Assembly: GCA_015903995.1 (NCBI GenBank)
Contig: JABMDK010000017.1
Span: 120,177 to 163,898 of the forward strand
DNA: 43,722 nt
Origin: Nitrospira sp.
Lineage (GTDB): Bacteria > Nitrospirota > Nitrospiria > Nitrospirales > Nitrospiraceae
Direction of reading: 5' to 3'
The position numbers were made by a program, and so were the translations under genes. Every line of letters begins with the position of its first letter. Positions within the stretch are counted from its first letter, which is position 1. The notes beneath the pieces are model-generated. The model saw nothing but the letters and a program-made list of their open reading frames with translations, was not told where the DNA came from and did no database searches. Of this stretch, positions 1 through 8,814 are shown piece after piece.

Positions 1-1244
<1,244 letters not shown>

Positions 1245-1256
1245 CTAGAATCGTGT

Positions 1257-1381
1257 GCAGGATGTTCAAATAGGCCTACCAGCAAGGCCGCAGCGAGCGA
1301 AGAGGCGAAGGCGTACGTTTCGGTACGTTGAGTCTCTGAGCGATGCGAGAACGAAGCTGGGAGCCTATTTCAATATCCTGC
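1257..1381. repeat. Dispersed intergenic element with imperfect terminal inverted repeats
   Basis: A 125-bp non-coding element lies between serS and the radical SAM gene. The left end (1257-1283) and the right end (1356-1381) are imperfect inverted copies of about 26 bases. Between them, GTACG-type sequences around 1314-1330 could form an inner hairpin. The block 1335-1353 recurs exactly, in opposite orientation, at 2917-2935. Ends plus interior look like a MITE or REP/BIME-like element. I recall very similar sequences scattered through Nitrospira genomes, but cannot check that here. Confidence 0.7.
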
Positions 1382-1489
1382 TAGAAAGCGGTTGGAATCT
1401 AGCACCTAGATTTCCGAGAGTCAACGAAACGCATCATGGCTCTATGACCCGGTGCCGGGAATTGACATTGATCAGGAGTGAAGAAGAGG

Positions 1490-2512
1490 ATGTCGAACAT
1501 GCGCCGGATCTCCAATCCCCCCAACCCATTTGAGTCGCAGCACCGGGACCTGCTTGAACCGGCCGGCACAGCCACGTTGACGCTCTTTGCGGACGACAGT
1601 CGAGAGATCTTGAGCCGCAACGAGAGTCCGGATTTGCCCTTTCGGTGGAGCGTCAATCCCTATCGAGGGTGCTTTCATGCCTGTGCCTATTGTTATGCGC
1701 GCCCTTCCCATGAGTATTGGGGATTCGGGGCGGGAACCGATTTCGAGACCAAGATCGTGGTGAAGGAGGATGCGCCGCGACTGCTTCGGCGTGCCGTTGA
1801 GAAGCAATCATGGCAGGGGGAACTGATCGTCTTTTCCGGAAACACGGACTGTTACCAGCCGATCGAGGCAGAGTACGGATTGACCCGTGCCTGTTTGGGT
1901 GTCTGTGCGGACTATCGCAATCCGGTAGGGATTATCACGAAGGGCGCGCTGGTTCTTCGTGATCTCGATATCCTCGTTCGGTTGCAGCGGGAGGCCTGGG
2001 TGCTGGTGTACTTCAGTATTCCATTTTCGTCCGACGAGATGGCTCGCACAGTAGAGCCCCATGCGCCGTCGATTACCAAACGGTTCTCCGCCATGAAGGT
2101 GCTTGCCGATGCCGGCATTCCGACCGGTCTTTCGATTGCCCCGGTCATTCCCGGTTTGAACGACGATGATATTCCTGAATTGCTGGATCGAGCGTATCGG
2201 GCCGGAGCTCGTACGGCGACCTACAGCCTGTTGAGACTGTCCGGCAGCCTGGAGCCGGTGTTTCTTGATCGGATGGAAGAGGCCTTTCCGGAACGAATCG
2301 GAAAAATCACCAATCGACTCCGTGAGGTCAGGGGAGGAGCGTTGACGGAGAGCCGATTTTTCACACGGCAGGCGGGACAAGGGCCCTATTGGGAATTGAT
2401 CGAGCAGTTATTCGCACTTGCTAAACGGCGTGCGGGATTTCCTGAAGATGACATGCGCATGATTCCTCAGACGTTTCGGCGTCCGGGTATCGAACAGGGG
2501 TCACTCTTTTGA
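1490..2512 (+). CDS. Radical SAM protein, SplB/Rv2578c-like family
   Basis: Radical S-adenosylmethionine enzyme of unknown substrate. The 4Fe-4S signature is clear in NPYRGCFHACAYCYAR (CxxxCxxC, about residues 55-70), followed by a TIM-barrel-type sequence with the glycine-rich stretch GIPTGLSIAPVIPGLND. The family (often labelled PA0069 or Rv2578c-like) resembles spore photoproduct lyase at sequence level, but DNA repair activity has not been generally shown. Starts possible in frame are GTG 1478, ATG 1490 and ATG 1499; ATG 1490 follows a purine-rich GAAGAAGAGG stretch and is preferred. A rhodanese gene starts 13 bases after the stop, so the two are probably co-transcribed. Confidence 0.85.
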   Translation: MSNMRRISNPPNPFESQHRDLLEPAGTATLTLFADDSREILSRNESPDLPFRWSVNPYRGCFHACAYCYARPSHEYWGFGAGTDFETKIVVKEDAPRLLRRAVEKQSWQGELIVFSGNTDCYQPIEAEYGLTRACLGVCADYRNPVGIITKGALVLRDLDILVRLQREAWVLVYFSIPFSSDEMARTVEPHAPSITKRFSAMKVLADAGIPTGLSIAPVIPGLNDDDIPELLDRAYRAGARTATYSLLRLSGSLEPVFLDRMEEAFPERIGKITNRLREVRGGALTESRFFTRQAGQGPYWELIEQLFALAKRRAGFPEDDMRMIPQTFRRPGIEQGSLF

Positions 2513-2525
2513 AGAACGAGGAAAC

Positions 2526-2891
2526 ATGAAACACAATCCGGGGTTCTTGCAACTTGTCGAACAGGCGAAACGACGGGTCAAGGAGTGCAGCGTGGACGAG
2601 GTGAAGGCTCGTCTCGACCGGGGCGAGCGGTTCCATTTCATCGATATTCGGGAGGATCACGAATTCGCCAAGGACCATGCTCGGGGCGCTCAACATCTTG
2701 GGAAGGGCATCATTGAACGGGATATCGAGACAGTGGTCCCTGATAAGCAGGACTCAGTCGTGCTCTATTGCGGAGGAGGGTATCGATCGGTGCTGGCGGC
2801 CGATGCCTTGCAGCAGATGGGGTACGAGAATGTCCTCTCCATGGATGGAGGGATACGTGCGTGGCGGGAGGCCGGGTACCCGCTGGAGTGA
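2526..2891 (+). CDS. Rhodanese-like domain protein
   Basis: Single-domain rhodanese (sulfurtransferase fold) of 121 residues, cytoplasmic (no signal peptide). The active-site loop CGGGYR, with its catalytic cysteine around residue 82, and the preceding DIREDHEFAKDHARGA segment are diagnostic. It ends with the usual MDGGIRAWREAGYPLE. The start ATG 2526 follows GAGGAAAC. It sits 13 bases behind the radical SAM gene, suggesting an operon and perhaps a shared sulfur-related role, though that is inference. Its stop codon abuts a degraded copy of the intergenic repeat. Confidence 0.9.
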   Translation: MKHNPGFLQLVEQAKRRVKECSVDEVKARLDRGERFHFIDIREDHEFAKDHARGAQHLGKGIIERDIETVVPDKQDSVVLYCGGGYRSVLAADALQQMGYENVLSMDGGIRAWREAGYPLE

Positions 2892-2959
2892 GGATGCTGC
2901 CAAAGCCCTCCAGCGTCGTTCTCGCATCGCTCAGAAGTGTGTGAAGCGTATCTCGTGAA
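2891..2959. repeat. Second, diverged copy of the intergenic repeat
   Basis: The segment 2891-2914 matches the terminal inverted repeat of the 1257-1381 element, and 2917-2935 (CGTTCTCGCATCGCTCAGA) is identical to the reverse complement of 1335-1353. After 2936 the two copies diverge. The tail 2946-2959 (GCGTATCTCGTGAA) recurs as its reverse complement at 43424-43437. It lies in the 204-bp gap between the rhodanese gene and the convergent skp gene. Confidence 0.65.
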
Positions 2960-3095
2960 ACGTGAGGTGCACGGATGGGGCTAAAGGAATGAATGATAGT
3001 TGATCAGCTGCGGCCTTGCCCGGTGAAAGGCGCGTCTCGGCGCGCAGAGGTTGGGCGGGTGAGACAGTGAGCTTTTTCGCTCATCCTCTAAGATC

Positions 3096-3644
3096 CTACT
3101 TGTTTGTTCGATCGAACTCCTTAATCACCTGCTCGGTGAGATCGATCGTATCCTTATTGTAGATCACGATCTTGACGGTCTGTTCGCTTCCTTTGTCGAC
3201 GACGATCGACACCCCGCCTTTTTCAGCGACCGCTTGTGTCGCGGCGGAGATTTTCTTCATATACTCGTCGACCAACTCCTTCTGTTTCTTCTGGAGCTCC
3301 ATGTTGAATTCCTGCGCCCGCTTCTGAAAATCCTGGACCTTTGTCCGGAATTGCCCTTCTTTTTCCTTCTTTTCCACGTCGGTCCACTTGGGGGCCTGCT
3401 CCTTCAATTGCTTCTCGTAATTGCGGAGGTCTTCCTCATCCTTGGCAAGGAGCTTCTGCCTGGTCCCTACGTATTCCTTCAGCGTTTCGAGGGCTCGCTT
3501 CCCCGCCTTTGATTTTTCCAAGACGGACTGCGGGTCCACCACCCCCATCTTGAATTCTGCGGCTTGGGCGTGCGGCGCAACGAGTAACAGAACGGGAGAA
3601 AGGACCATCGTCAGAAACAGTGATCGCAGAGCAGAAATACGCAT
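3096..3644 (-). CDS. OmpH/Skp family periplasmic chaperone
   Basis: Predicted periplasmic chaperone of the Skp (OmpH) family, which holds unfolded outer-membrane proteins on their way to the BAM machinery. The 182-residue product starts with a cleavable signal peptide (hydrophobic LTMVLSPVLLLVAP then AQAA). The start of the mature domain, KMGVVDPQSVLEKSKAGKRA, is typical of Skp. The long charged region rich in K, E and Q (about residues 60-135) forms the coiled-coil tentacles. The C-terminal beta strands follow (GVSIVVDKGSEQTVKIVIYN). Its gene is followed downstream by a repeat remnant and faces the rhodanese gene. Confidence 0.88.
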   Translation of the reverse strand: MRISALRSLFLTMVLSPVLLLVAPHAQAAEFKMGVVDPQSVLEKSKAGKRALETLKEYVGTRQKLLAKDEEDLRNYEKQLKEQAPKWTDVEKKEKEGQFRTKVQDFQKRAQEFNMELQKKQKELVDEYMKKISAATQAVAEKGGVSIVVDKGSEQTVKIVIYNKDTIDLTEQVIKEFDRTNK

Positions 3645-3726
3645 CTTGGTTCTTATGCCTCCTGGCCTAGTTGGGGAACCGCGGCAGAATAACCGTGCAT
3701 GGCGGGTCTGTCAAGCGACGGCACCG

Positions 3727-4137
3727 TTACCACGAATCAAAACTGATCGGCTCTTCTGCGATCCACACCTCGACACCATAGTTCCATTTGAGGCGCCGGG
3801 CAACCGCTCGCAAGGCGTATTCATCTGCGTGGGCCGGATCGAACGGATTCTTGATCTTCTGGATCTTTTCTTTTCTGAACGGAGGCGGATAGCCCAAGTC
3901 TTTCATGGCGAGGGCCACCATATTCAGTTGAAAAATGCGCGGCGTTTGGTTCAGTTGCACCAGGATGACGTCGGTCGATTCGTCTGAAACCGTGTGGGTT
4001 TTGTAGAGTTCAAGAACCCGGACTTTGAGCTGGGAGCGTTGCGGCTCTGTGAGCTCAGGGAGGGCCAACTCTATCAAGAGCGCATTGGTGGCGCCGTTGA
4101 ACGACGGCATGTCGAGTAGTCTGCGTAGAAATCCCAT
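3727..4137 (-). CDS. Conserved-looking hypothetical protein, 136 aa
   Basis: I do not recognise the family. The reading frame is 136 codons, begins with ATG 4137 and has a good ribosome binding site (GAGGATTCCA). The protein is soluble, without signal peptide or membrane segment, and rich in helix-forming residues (LPELTEPQRSQLKVRVLELY). The C-terminal half has DPAHADEYALRAVARRLKWNYGVEVWI, split here by its own context, which looks like a small alpha/beta fold. It lies 82 bases upstream of the skp start on the same strand and could share its transcript. No function is proposed. Confidence 0.6.
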   Translation of the reverse strand: MGFLRRLLDMPSFNGATNALLIELALPELTEPQRSQLKVRVLELYKTHTVSDESTDVILVQLNQTPRIFQLNMVALAMKDLGYPPPFRKEKIQKIKNPFDPAHADEYALRAVARRLKWNYGVEVWIAEEPISFDSW

Positions 4138-4515
4138 TGGAATCCTCGCTGCAAATTCGTGAAACCGTATACGGCAGTCTTTCCTTCAGGCAAAGCGGCC
4201 AGAGTCTCGATAGAGTGTACTGAAACGGGCGGTGATTTTCCAGACGGCAAAAAGAGGGGGATGGTGAGGAAGAACCAGTCGAAATTCAGCCCCAATCCGG
4301 CAGGTACAGCTTGATTGAGGATACCTTTTCTGCGTGAATCGTTCTTGCTTGGGAAATGGCCTTGACGATATGAGGGGAGGTGACTGAGAATGCGCCGCTG
4401 TTGTTCCGGTACCTTGTAGATCGTGTGAGGCTGGGGCTCACGATACGGGCGGGTATCTTCCACCATAGAAACCGCAGAAGCGAGCAGGCTGCTCTCATCA
4501 ACCGAGGAGTTCATT
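4138..4515. other. 378-bp intergenic region, no confident gene
   Basis: This gap separates two divergent genes and must hold their promoters. A 146-codon reverse frame (4074-4514) runs through it but overlaps the start of the 3727-4137 gene, has low-complexity unlike-protein composition and no clear ribosome binding site, so I do not call it. A second reverse frame (4286-4501) is equally unconvincing. A decayed gene cannot be excluded. Confidence 0.4.
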
Positions 4516-5040
4516 GTGAAGCATCTTTACCTGAGAAGGATCATGAGCACGTGTGTCGTTGCGCTCACTGTGTTCATGGGGCTCCCGACATTTGCTCACG
4601 AAGATCGGGCACCGACGGGTTCTTGGAAAGGAGTGGTCCGTTCCGCGACGGAACAGAGGCCGCCGTTGGCGACCCTCTTGACCTTCACCGCCGACGGCAA
4701 TCTCGTTGAGTCACGCCGTCTCTATCTGCCGGAGTCTCCGTTAGGCCCGGTCGTTGCCACGCCAGGTCACGGCGAGTGGCGCCGTTCGAAAAGCGGCGGG
4801 TTCGACGCGACGATCGTGGTGCTCTACCAAGGGGCTTCCGAGCATCCGACCTCGCCTGGAGCGGTGATCGGCAGGGAAAAGGTGCGCTACAAGTTGCAAC
4901 TGGTCAATGGTGGCCAGCAACTTCAAGGAACCATCTTGGTCGAAGTGCAGGATGCGGAAGGCAACGTGTCTTATCGAGAGTGGCAGAGGGACTGGCCCTA
5001 TGAAGCCACAGCAACCGGTCTTGTCCAGCAAATTTGCTGA
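4516..5040 (+). CDS. Secreted hypothetical protein, 174 aa
   Basis: Exported protein of unknown function. The start is GTG 4516, with GGAG six bases upstream. A signal peptide is clear (hydrophobic STCVVALTVFMGLPTFA, cleavage near TFA-HED). The mature part looks like one all-beta domain with regularly spaced strands (GSWKGVV, ATLLTFTADGNLVES, GHGEW, KYKLQLVNGGQQLQGTI-like pattern), suggesting a lipocalin-like barrel. That is fold guessing, not family recognition. The gene stands alone, flanked by a long promoter gap and by a strong terminator about 60 bases after its stop. Confidence 0.65.
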   Translation: MKHLYLRRIMSTCVVALTVFMGLPTFAHEDRAPTGSWKGVVRSATEQRPPLATLLTFTADGNLVESRRLYLPESPLGPVVATPGHGEWRRSKSGGFDATIVVLYQGASEHPTSPGAVIGREKVRYKLQLVNGGQQLQGTILVEVQDAEGNVSYREWQRDWPYEATATGLVQQIC

Positions 5041-5083
5041 ACGTGATGCAGGTGCTAATTCCTGTCTCTGTTGTTGGGAAGAG

Positions 5084-5121
5084 ATAAGATAGGGACACAA
5101 AAAAGCCTCTTCCTATCTTAT
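5084..5121 (+). promoter_or_regulatory. Hairpin competing with the downstream terminator
   Basis: ATAAGATAGG (5084-5093) is perfectly complementary to CCTATCTTAT (5112-5121), with an 18-base loop. The loop contains the left arm of the terminator at 5099-5144, and the right arm lies inside the terminator's loop. The two folds are therefore mutually exclusive, or form a pseudoknot, as in an attenuator. Function is inference. Confidence 0.4.
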
Positions 5122-5144
5122 GTAAAATAGAAAGAGGCTTTTTT
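5099..5144 (+). terminator. Rho-independent terminator, probably bidirectional
   Basis: AAAAAAGCCTCTT (5099-5111) pairs with AAGAGGCTTTTTT. CTAT/ATAG adds pairs towards the loop. A run of T on one strand and A on the other flanks the stem, so it can end transcription in both directions. It closes the secreted-protein gene at 4516-5040. Confidence 0.85.
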
Positions 5145-5175
5145 ATTTGGTTCTTCAGTAAACTTGTGCTGAAAA

Positions 5176-5237
5176 GCGGTAGCCACCTACCTTCGGGTTT
5201 TGCTATTTCCCGCAGGCTTAAAGCCGGCGACTACCGT
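5176..5237 (+). promoter_or_regulatory. Possible structured RNA leader (three-way junction)
   Basis: GCGGTAG (5176-5182) pairs with CTACCGT (5231-5237). Inside lie two short hairpins: CGGG/CCCG (5194-5197 with 5209-5212) and GGC/GCC around 5215-5225. This is the shape of a small riboswitch-like leader. It precedes a ribosome binding site (GGAGG at 5281) and the dead reading frame at 5292. I tested it by eye against the Moco, cobalamin, TPP, SAM, c-di-GMP, glycine and T-box consensus and it fits none. Confidence 0.3.
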
Positions 5238-5291
5238 CACAGGAAGGCAGGAAGAACCTCTCATTTGATACCAGAAAGATGGAGGCAATAG

Positions 5292-5549
5292 ATGGGATTT
5301 TTAAAAGGTCTGAAATGCCGGGAGTGTGGAAAACCGTATCCAAAAGAGCCACTGCATGTCTGCAGAGTGCTATTGTTGCCGGTAAGGTTGATCCCAACAA
5401 CTACTGTGGATCGACGATGGTGAGGGGAGACGATCCGGATATCGAGAAGAGGTCTTGGCCTCCTATGGCAGCAGATCGGCTTGACCTTCATTTCCGACGG
5501 CACCTATAATCCCGCCACCAGTTGGTTACAACATACTGATTCAACGTGA
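5292..5549 (+). pseudogene. Remnant of a threonine synthase-like gene (5' end) with in-frame stop
   Basis: The frame opens with ATG 5292, six bases after a perfect GGAGG, and reads MGFLKGLKCRECGKPYPKE followed by PLHVC. I recognise this as the zinc-ribbon N-terminus of one class of threonine synthases (CxxC then HVC). Similarity stops after about 24 residues. The frame then meets TGA at 5421 and, still in the same phase, continues (LLWQQIGLTFISDGTYNPAT) to TGA 5547, three bases before moaC. No PLP-binding domain is present. It is either a truncated, rearranged gene or a short leader peptide under the intact start signals. The second half matches nothing I know. Confidence 0.5.
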
Positions 5550-5552
5550 AAA

Positions 5553-6053
5553 ATGGCTGAATTCACCCACTTTAACGAGTCTGGCCGAGCTCGGATGGTC
5601 GACATCAGTGCCAAGGATGCGACTGAGCGTCTCGCCACTGCGCAGGCCAAGGTCTTTCTCCTTCCGGAAACTCTTGAGAAGATTCAACGAGGCAAGATTG
5701 CGAAGGGGGACGTGCTGGCTGTCGCCCAGGTCGCCGGTGTGATGGGTGCGAAGAAAACGCCGGACCTCATTCCCATGTGTCATCCGATTCTGCTTACCAG
5801 CGTCGATATCTCATTCAAAGAGGAATCTCAGCCAGATTCAGAGGGCCGCTGCTCCATCACCATTGCGGCGACTGCCAAGACGACTGGACCGACGGGGGTC
5901 GAAATGGAAGCCATGACGGCGGCTTCGGTCGCGGCGTTGACTATTTATGATATGTGCAAAGCTGTGGATCGGGGAATGAGTTTCAGCGAGGTGTGCCTGC
6001 TTTCCAAATCAGGTGGGAAATCAGGGACCTATACCAGAAATAGTGAAAGATAG
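5553..6053 (+). CDS. moaC: Cyclic pyranopterin monophosphate synthase
   Basis: Converts the MoaA product 3',8-cyclo-7,8-dihydro-GTP to cyclic pyranopterin monophosphate, the first stable intermediate of molybdenum cofactor synthesis. The 166-residue sequence is typical throughout: [16 protein letters not shown] at the start, [14 protein letters not shown] in the middle, and the glycine/methionine-rich active-site block [19 protein letters not shown], then KSGGKSGTY. Length is normal. It is the first gene of a moaC-moaDE-moaA run with 12- and 50-base gaps. No strong ribosome binding site precedes ATG 5553; it lies three bases after the stop of the relic frame. Confidence 0.97.
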   Translation: MAEFTHFNESGRARMVDISAKDATERLATAQAKVFLLPETLEKIQRGKIAKGDVLAVAQVAGVMGAKKTPDLIPMCHPILLTSVDISFKEESQPDSEGRCSITIAATAKTTGPTGVEMEAMTAASVAALTIYDMCKAVDRGMSFSEVCLLSKSGGKSGTYTRNSER

Positions 6054-6065
6054 GGTCTACGGACG

Positions 6066-6761
6066 ATGATTACGGTGCGATTATTTGGTATGACGAAGAT
6101 GCTGGCAGGAAATCAGGCGTCTCTGTCGTTGAATGTGGCGAGTGGGCGGCAAGTCAAGGAGTTGGTCGGTGCGATCGAGACCAGCCATCCCGCAATCGGG
6201 GAACTGATTCAGAAGAAGAAGGTGCTGGTGTCTGTGAATCAGGATATTGCGCACGAAGACACGATCGTCAACGACGGTGACGAGGTTGCGCTCTTGCCCC
6301 CGTTTGCCGGAGGATCAGGGCAGGAACCGGCAGAAGAAAACCGGTTTGTCCGTGTCCAGCGGGAAAATTTCTCCATCGATCAAGAACTCGATCGGGTACG
6401 CAGTCAATCGAAACGGATCGGGGGCATTGCCACATTTTTAGGTATTGCACGGGATCGATCGCGCGGGCGGGATGTGGATGGCATTACGTTCGAGCACTAC
6501 GAAGGGATGGCGCAAAAGAAGCTCCGCGAGATTCGAGAGCGGGCGTTGAAGGATTTCGATATTTTGGAGTTGCTCATCATTCACCGGCATGGAGAAATTG
6601 CAATCGGGGAAAATATTGTGTTGATCATCGCCGGTGCGGAACACCGTGCCGACGCCTTCAATGCCTGTCGGTGGGCGATCGATGAGCTCAAGCAGATTAC
6701 GCCGATCTGGAAACGAGAGCATACTCCTGAAGGCGAAGTGTGGGTGGAAGAACATCCCTAG
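6066..6761 (+). CDS. MoaD-MoaE fusion, molybdopterin synthase (MoaX-like)
   Basis: Molybdopterin synthase inserts two sulfurs into cyclic pyranopterin monophosphate. MoaD carries the sulfur as a C-terminal Gly-Gly thiocarboxylate and MoaE is the catalytic subunit. Here both are one 231-residue chain. Residues 1-83 are a MoaD ubiquitin-like fold ending LLPPFAGG (Gly82-Gly83). A linker SGQEPAEENRF follows, then MoaE from about 95 (GGIATFLGIARDRSRG, FEHYEGMAQKKL, HRHGEIAIGE, CRWAIDELKQITPIWKRE). The diglycine is therefore internal. Mycobacterial MoaX has the same layout and is cleaved just after the diglycine; cleavage here is inferred. It sits between moaC and moaA. Confidence 0.93.
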   Translation: MITVRLFGMTKMLAGNQASLSLNVASGRQVKELVGAIETSHPAIGELIQKKKVLVSVNQDIAHEDTIVNDGDEVALLPPFAGGSGQEPAEENRFVRVQRENFSIDQELDRVRSQSKRIGGIATFLGIARDRSRGRDVDGITFEHYEGMAQKKLREIRERALKDFDILELLIIHRHGEIAIGENIVLIIAGAEHRADAFNACRWAIDELKQITPIWKREHTPEGEVWVEEHP

Positions 6762-6811
6762 GAGCGTGAGGCGCAAGGGGTGAGCTCATTCATAAAGCGG
6801 GAAGAAAGCTG

Positions 6812-7876
6812 ATGAGTCTGGCACCGGTCAATAGTTCTCAGGTGACGGTAGGCGATGTCTATGAGCGTCCGTTACGAAGCTTGAGGCTATCCGTTACCGA
6901 TCGCTGCAATCTTCGGTGCCGGTATTGCATGCCGGAGCCGGAGTATGTCTGGCTTCCGCGTGAGGATATCCTCAGCTTCGAAGAAATGGCGACGCTCGTC
7001 CGCTATTTTGCCGATCTGGGAGTCGACAAGGTCAGACTGACCGGGGGCGAGCCTTTGTTGCGTCGGGATCTTGCGCGGCTGGTTCGGCTGCTTCGACAGG
7101 ACCGGCGAATTACCGAAGTGGCCTTGACGACCAATGGTGTGTTACTGGCCGAGTCCGTCCAGGATCTCTACTATGCCGGGCTCGACCGCATTACCGTCAG
7201 TCTCGACACTCTCAAGCCGGAGCGGTTTCGTCAACTGACCGGGCGAGATGAATTTTCGCGTGTTCTGGAGGGCATTGAATCGGTTGGGAAGGCGGGCTTT
7301 ACACATCTGAAGCTCGATACGGTCGCGATTCGTGGGTTCAATGACGATGAACTGATCGAGTTGGTCGAATTTGCGAAGCGTTGCCACGCCGAGGTGCGTT
7401 TCATCGAATACATGGATGTCGGCGGGGCCAACGAGTGGAGGATGGAGAAGGTCCTGTCTCAGGACATGATTCTCGATACTTTCGCGCGTCGGTATGGTCG
7501 AATCATGGCGCTTCCAGAACGGGGGGCCGCTCCCGCTCAACGATTTTGCTTGCCGGACGGCACGATCTTTGGGATTATCCCGTCGACGACCACACCGTTT
7601 TGCGCGCAGTGTGACCGCAGTCGTATCACAGCCGATGGATTGTGGTATTTGTGCTTATATGCGGGATCTGGAGTTGATCTACGGAAGCCTCTTCGTATGA
7701 ACGAGCACCCGGCGCACATGCGGGACATTATTCGGTCGGGATGGGCTGCTCGTCGCGATCGTGGTGCTGAGGAGCGGAAGGCGTTGGAACGAGCGGGACT
7801 TCGAGACGGAGGGTTGATCGAGATCAATCGGCTCCGGGAAGATCCCCATCTGGAAATGCATGCCCGTGGCGGATGA
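6812..7876 (+). CDS. moaA: GTP 3',8-cyclase
   Basis: Radical SAM enzyme for the first step of molybdenum cofactor synthesis, rearranging GTP to 3',8-cyclo-7,8-dihydro-GTP. The N-terminal cluster is bound by Cys32, Cys36 and Cys39 (CNLRCRYC). The second, substrate-binding cluster uses Cys264, Cys267 and Cys281 (FCAQCDRSR...WYLC). The chain ends in Arg-Gly-Gly, the C-terminal diglycine needed for activity in MoaA. TGGEPLLRRDL is the SAM-binding GGE motif. At 354 residues the length is standard. It is third in the moaC-moaDE-moaA unit. The Moco made probably serves a molybdoenzyme encoded elsewhere; none is in the window. Confidence 0.97.
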   Translation: MSLAPVNSSQVTVGDVYERPLRSLRLSVTDRCNLRCRYCMPEPEYVWLPREDILSFEEMATLVRYFADLGVDKVRLTGGEPLLRRDLARLVRLLRQDRRITEVALTTNGVLLAESVQDLYYAGLDRITVSLDTLKPERFRQLTGRDEFSRVLEGIESVGKAGFTHLKLDTVAIRGFNDDELIELVEFAKRCHAEVRFIEYMDVGGANEWRMEKVLSQDMILDTFARRYGRIMALPERGAAPAQRFCLPDGTIFGIIPSTTTPFCAQCDRSRITADGLWYLCLYAGSGVDLRKPLRMNEHPAHMRDIIRSGWAARRDRGAEERKALERAGLRDGGLIEINRLREDPHLEMHARGG

Positions 7877-7982
7877 GCGAGGCACGTGTTCTCATCTCGT
7901 CCGTGTTGGCCTCTTTCGGTGTCGGTGCTGGGACGGACTGTAATGGACGCACCTACCTCACTGTTGGATTTCTGGAGGTATG

Positions 7983-8690
7983 ATGCCTGATACGGATCTC
8001 TTGACGCTGCTGGGGATTGGTTTTCTGTTGGGACTGCGGCACGCCATAGATACTGACCATCTTGCAGCGGTTTCGACCGTTCTTGCCGAGCGGCCGTCGT
8101 TTCTGGCGTCTGTTGCCGTCGGGTTGTGGTGGGGGATCGGTCATACGCTGACGCTGCTGCTGGTTGGGTCAATCGTGCTCGCCTGGGGGCTCCATATTCC
8201 CGCTGAGTTTGAGGTAATGGCTGAATCGGGAGTCGGAATGCTTCTGATTGTCCTTGGGGGAAGTCTTGCGCTGAAATTGTATCGTGAGCGTTGGCATATC
8301 CATAGCCATGAGCATGAGGGGCAGCTGCACGTCCACTTACACAGCCACCGGCAACAAAAAGATCATCGCCATCGGCATTGGATGACCGATGCAGTTCGTC
8401 CGCTCTGTATCGGCATGGTGCATGGACTTGCCGGATCGGCCGCGTTGATGCTGATGATTTTAACGGCGACGACAACCATGGTCAGCGGACTGGTGTCGAT
8501 CCTCCTTTTCGGTGTCGGATCGATCATCGGCATGATGATGGTCGGTTTAACCCTGAGTGTGCCGGTCATCTATTCGCGTTCGATGAGTCAGCGACTCTTT
8601 GTGGGGGTTCAGGGAGTCGCCAGTCTCGTCAGTGTCGTAGTCGGGGTGTGGATGTTGGTGAAACTGAGCCCCTCGGTTCTCGGGCACTGA
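7983..8690 (+). CDS. Nickel/cobalt transporter-like membrane protein
   Basis: Integral inner-membrane protein of about 235 residues with roughly six hydrophobic segments. The segment RHAIDTDHL carries the HxxxxDH signature of the NiCoT/RcnA/UreH-like metal transporters. A cytoplasmic or periplasmic loop near residues 100-130 is extremely histidine-rich (HIHSHEHEGQ, HVHLHSHRQQ, HRHRHW), as expected for metal buffering. Two in-frame ATGs occur (7980, 7983); GGAGG at 7974-7978 fits the second. It lies about 100 bases behind moaA on the same strand. Import versus export and the exact metal (Ni, Co) cannot be read from sequence. Confidence 0.8.
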   Translation: MPDTDLLTLLGIGFLLGLRHAIDTDHLAAVSTVLAERPSFLASVAVGLWWGIGHTLTLLLVGSIVLAWGLHIPAEFEVMAESGVGMLLIVLGGSLALKLYRERWHIHSHEHEGQLHVHLHSHRQQKDHRHRHWMTDAVRPLCIGMVHGLAGSAALMLMILTATTTMVSGLVSILLFGVGSIIGMMMVGLTLSVPVIYSRSMSQRLFVGVQGVASLVSVVVGVWMLVKLSPSVLGH

Positions 8691-8814
8691 CGTGGGCCGG
8701 TGTTTCGGATGTGAGGTGCAGGAAGGTGCATCGGGGGTAGCCCTATGCTATTCTCTGCCGATTTGTGTCGAGCAATACGTCGAGAGGATGCGACGGCATT
8801 AAAAGGCAACAACC

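Noticed and set aside
4074..4514. 146-codon reverse frame
   Set aside because: It overlaps the start of a better-supported gene, lacks a ribosome binding site, and its composition is not protein-like.
5161..5290. Known riboswitch upstream of the moa genes
   Set aside because: Checked by eye against the conserved cores of Moco, cobalamin, TPP, SAM, glycine, c-di-GMP and T-box elements; none fits.
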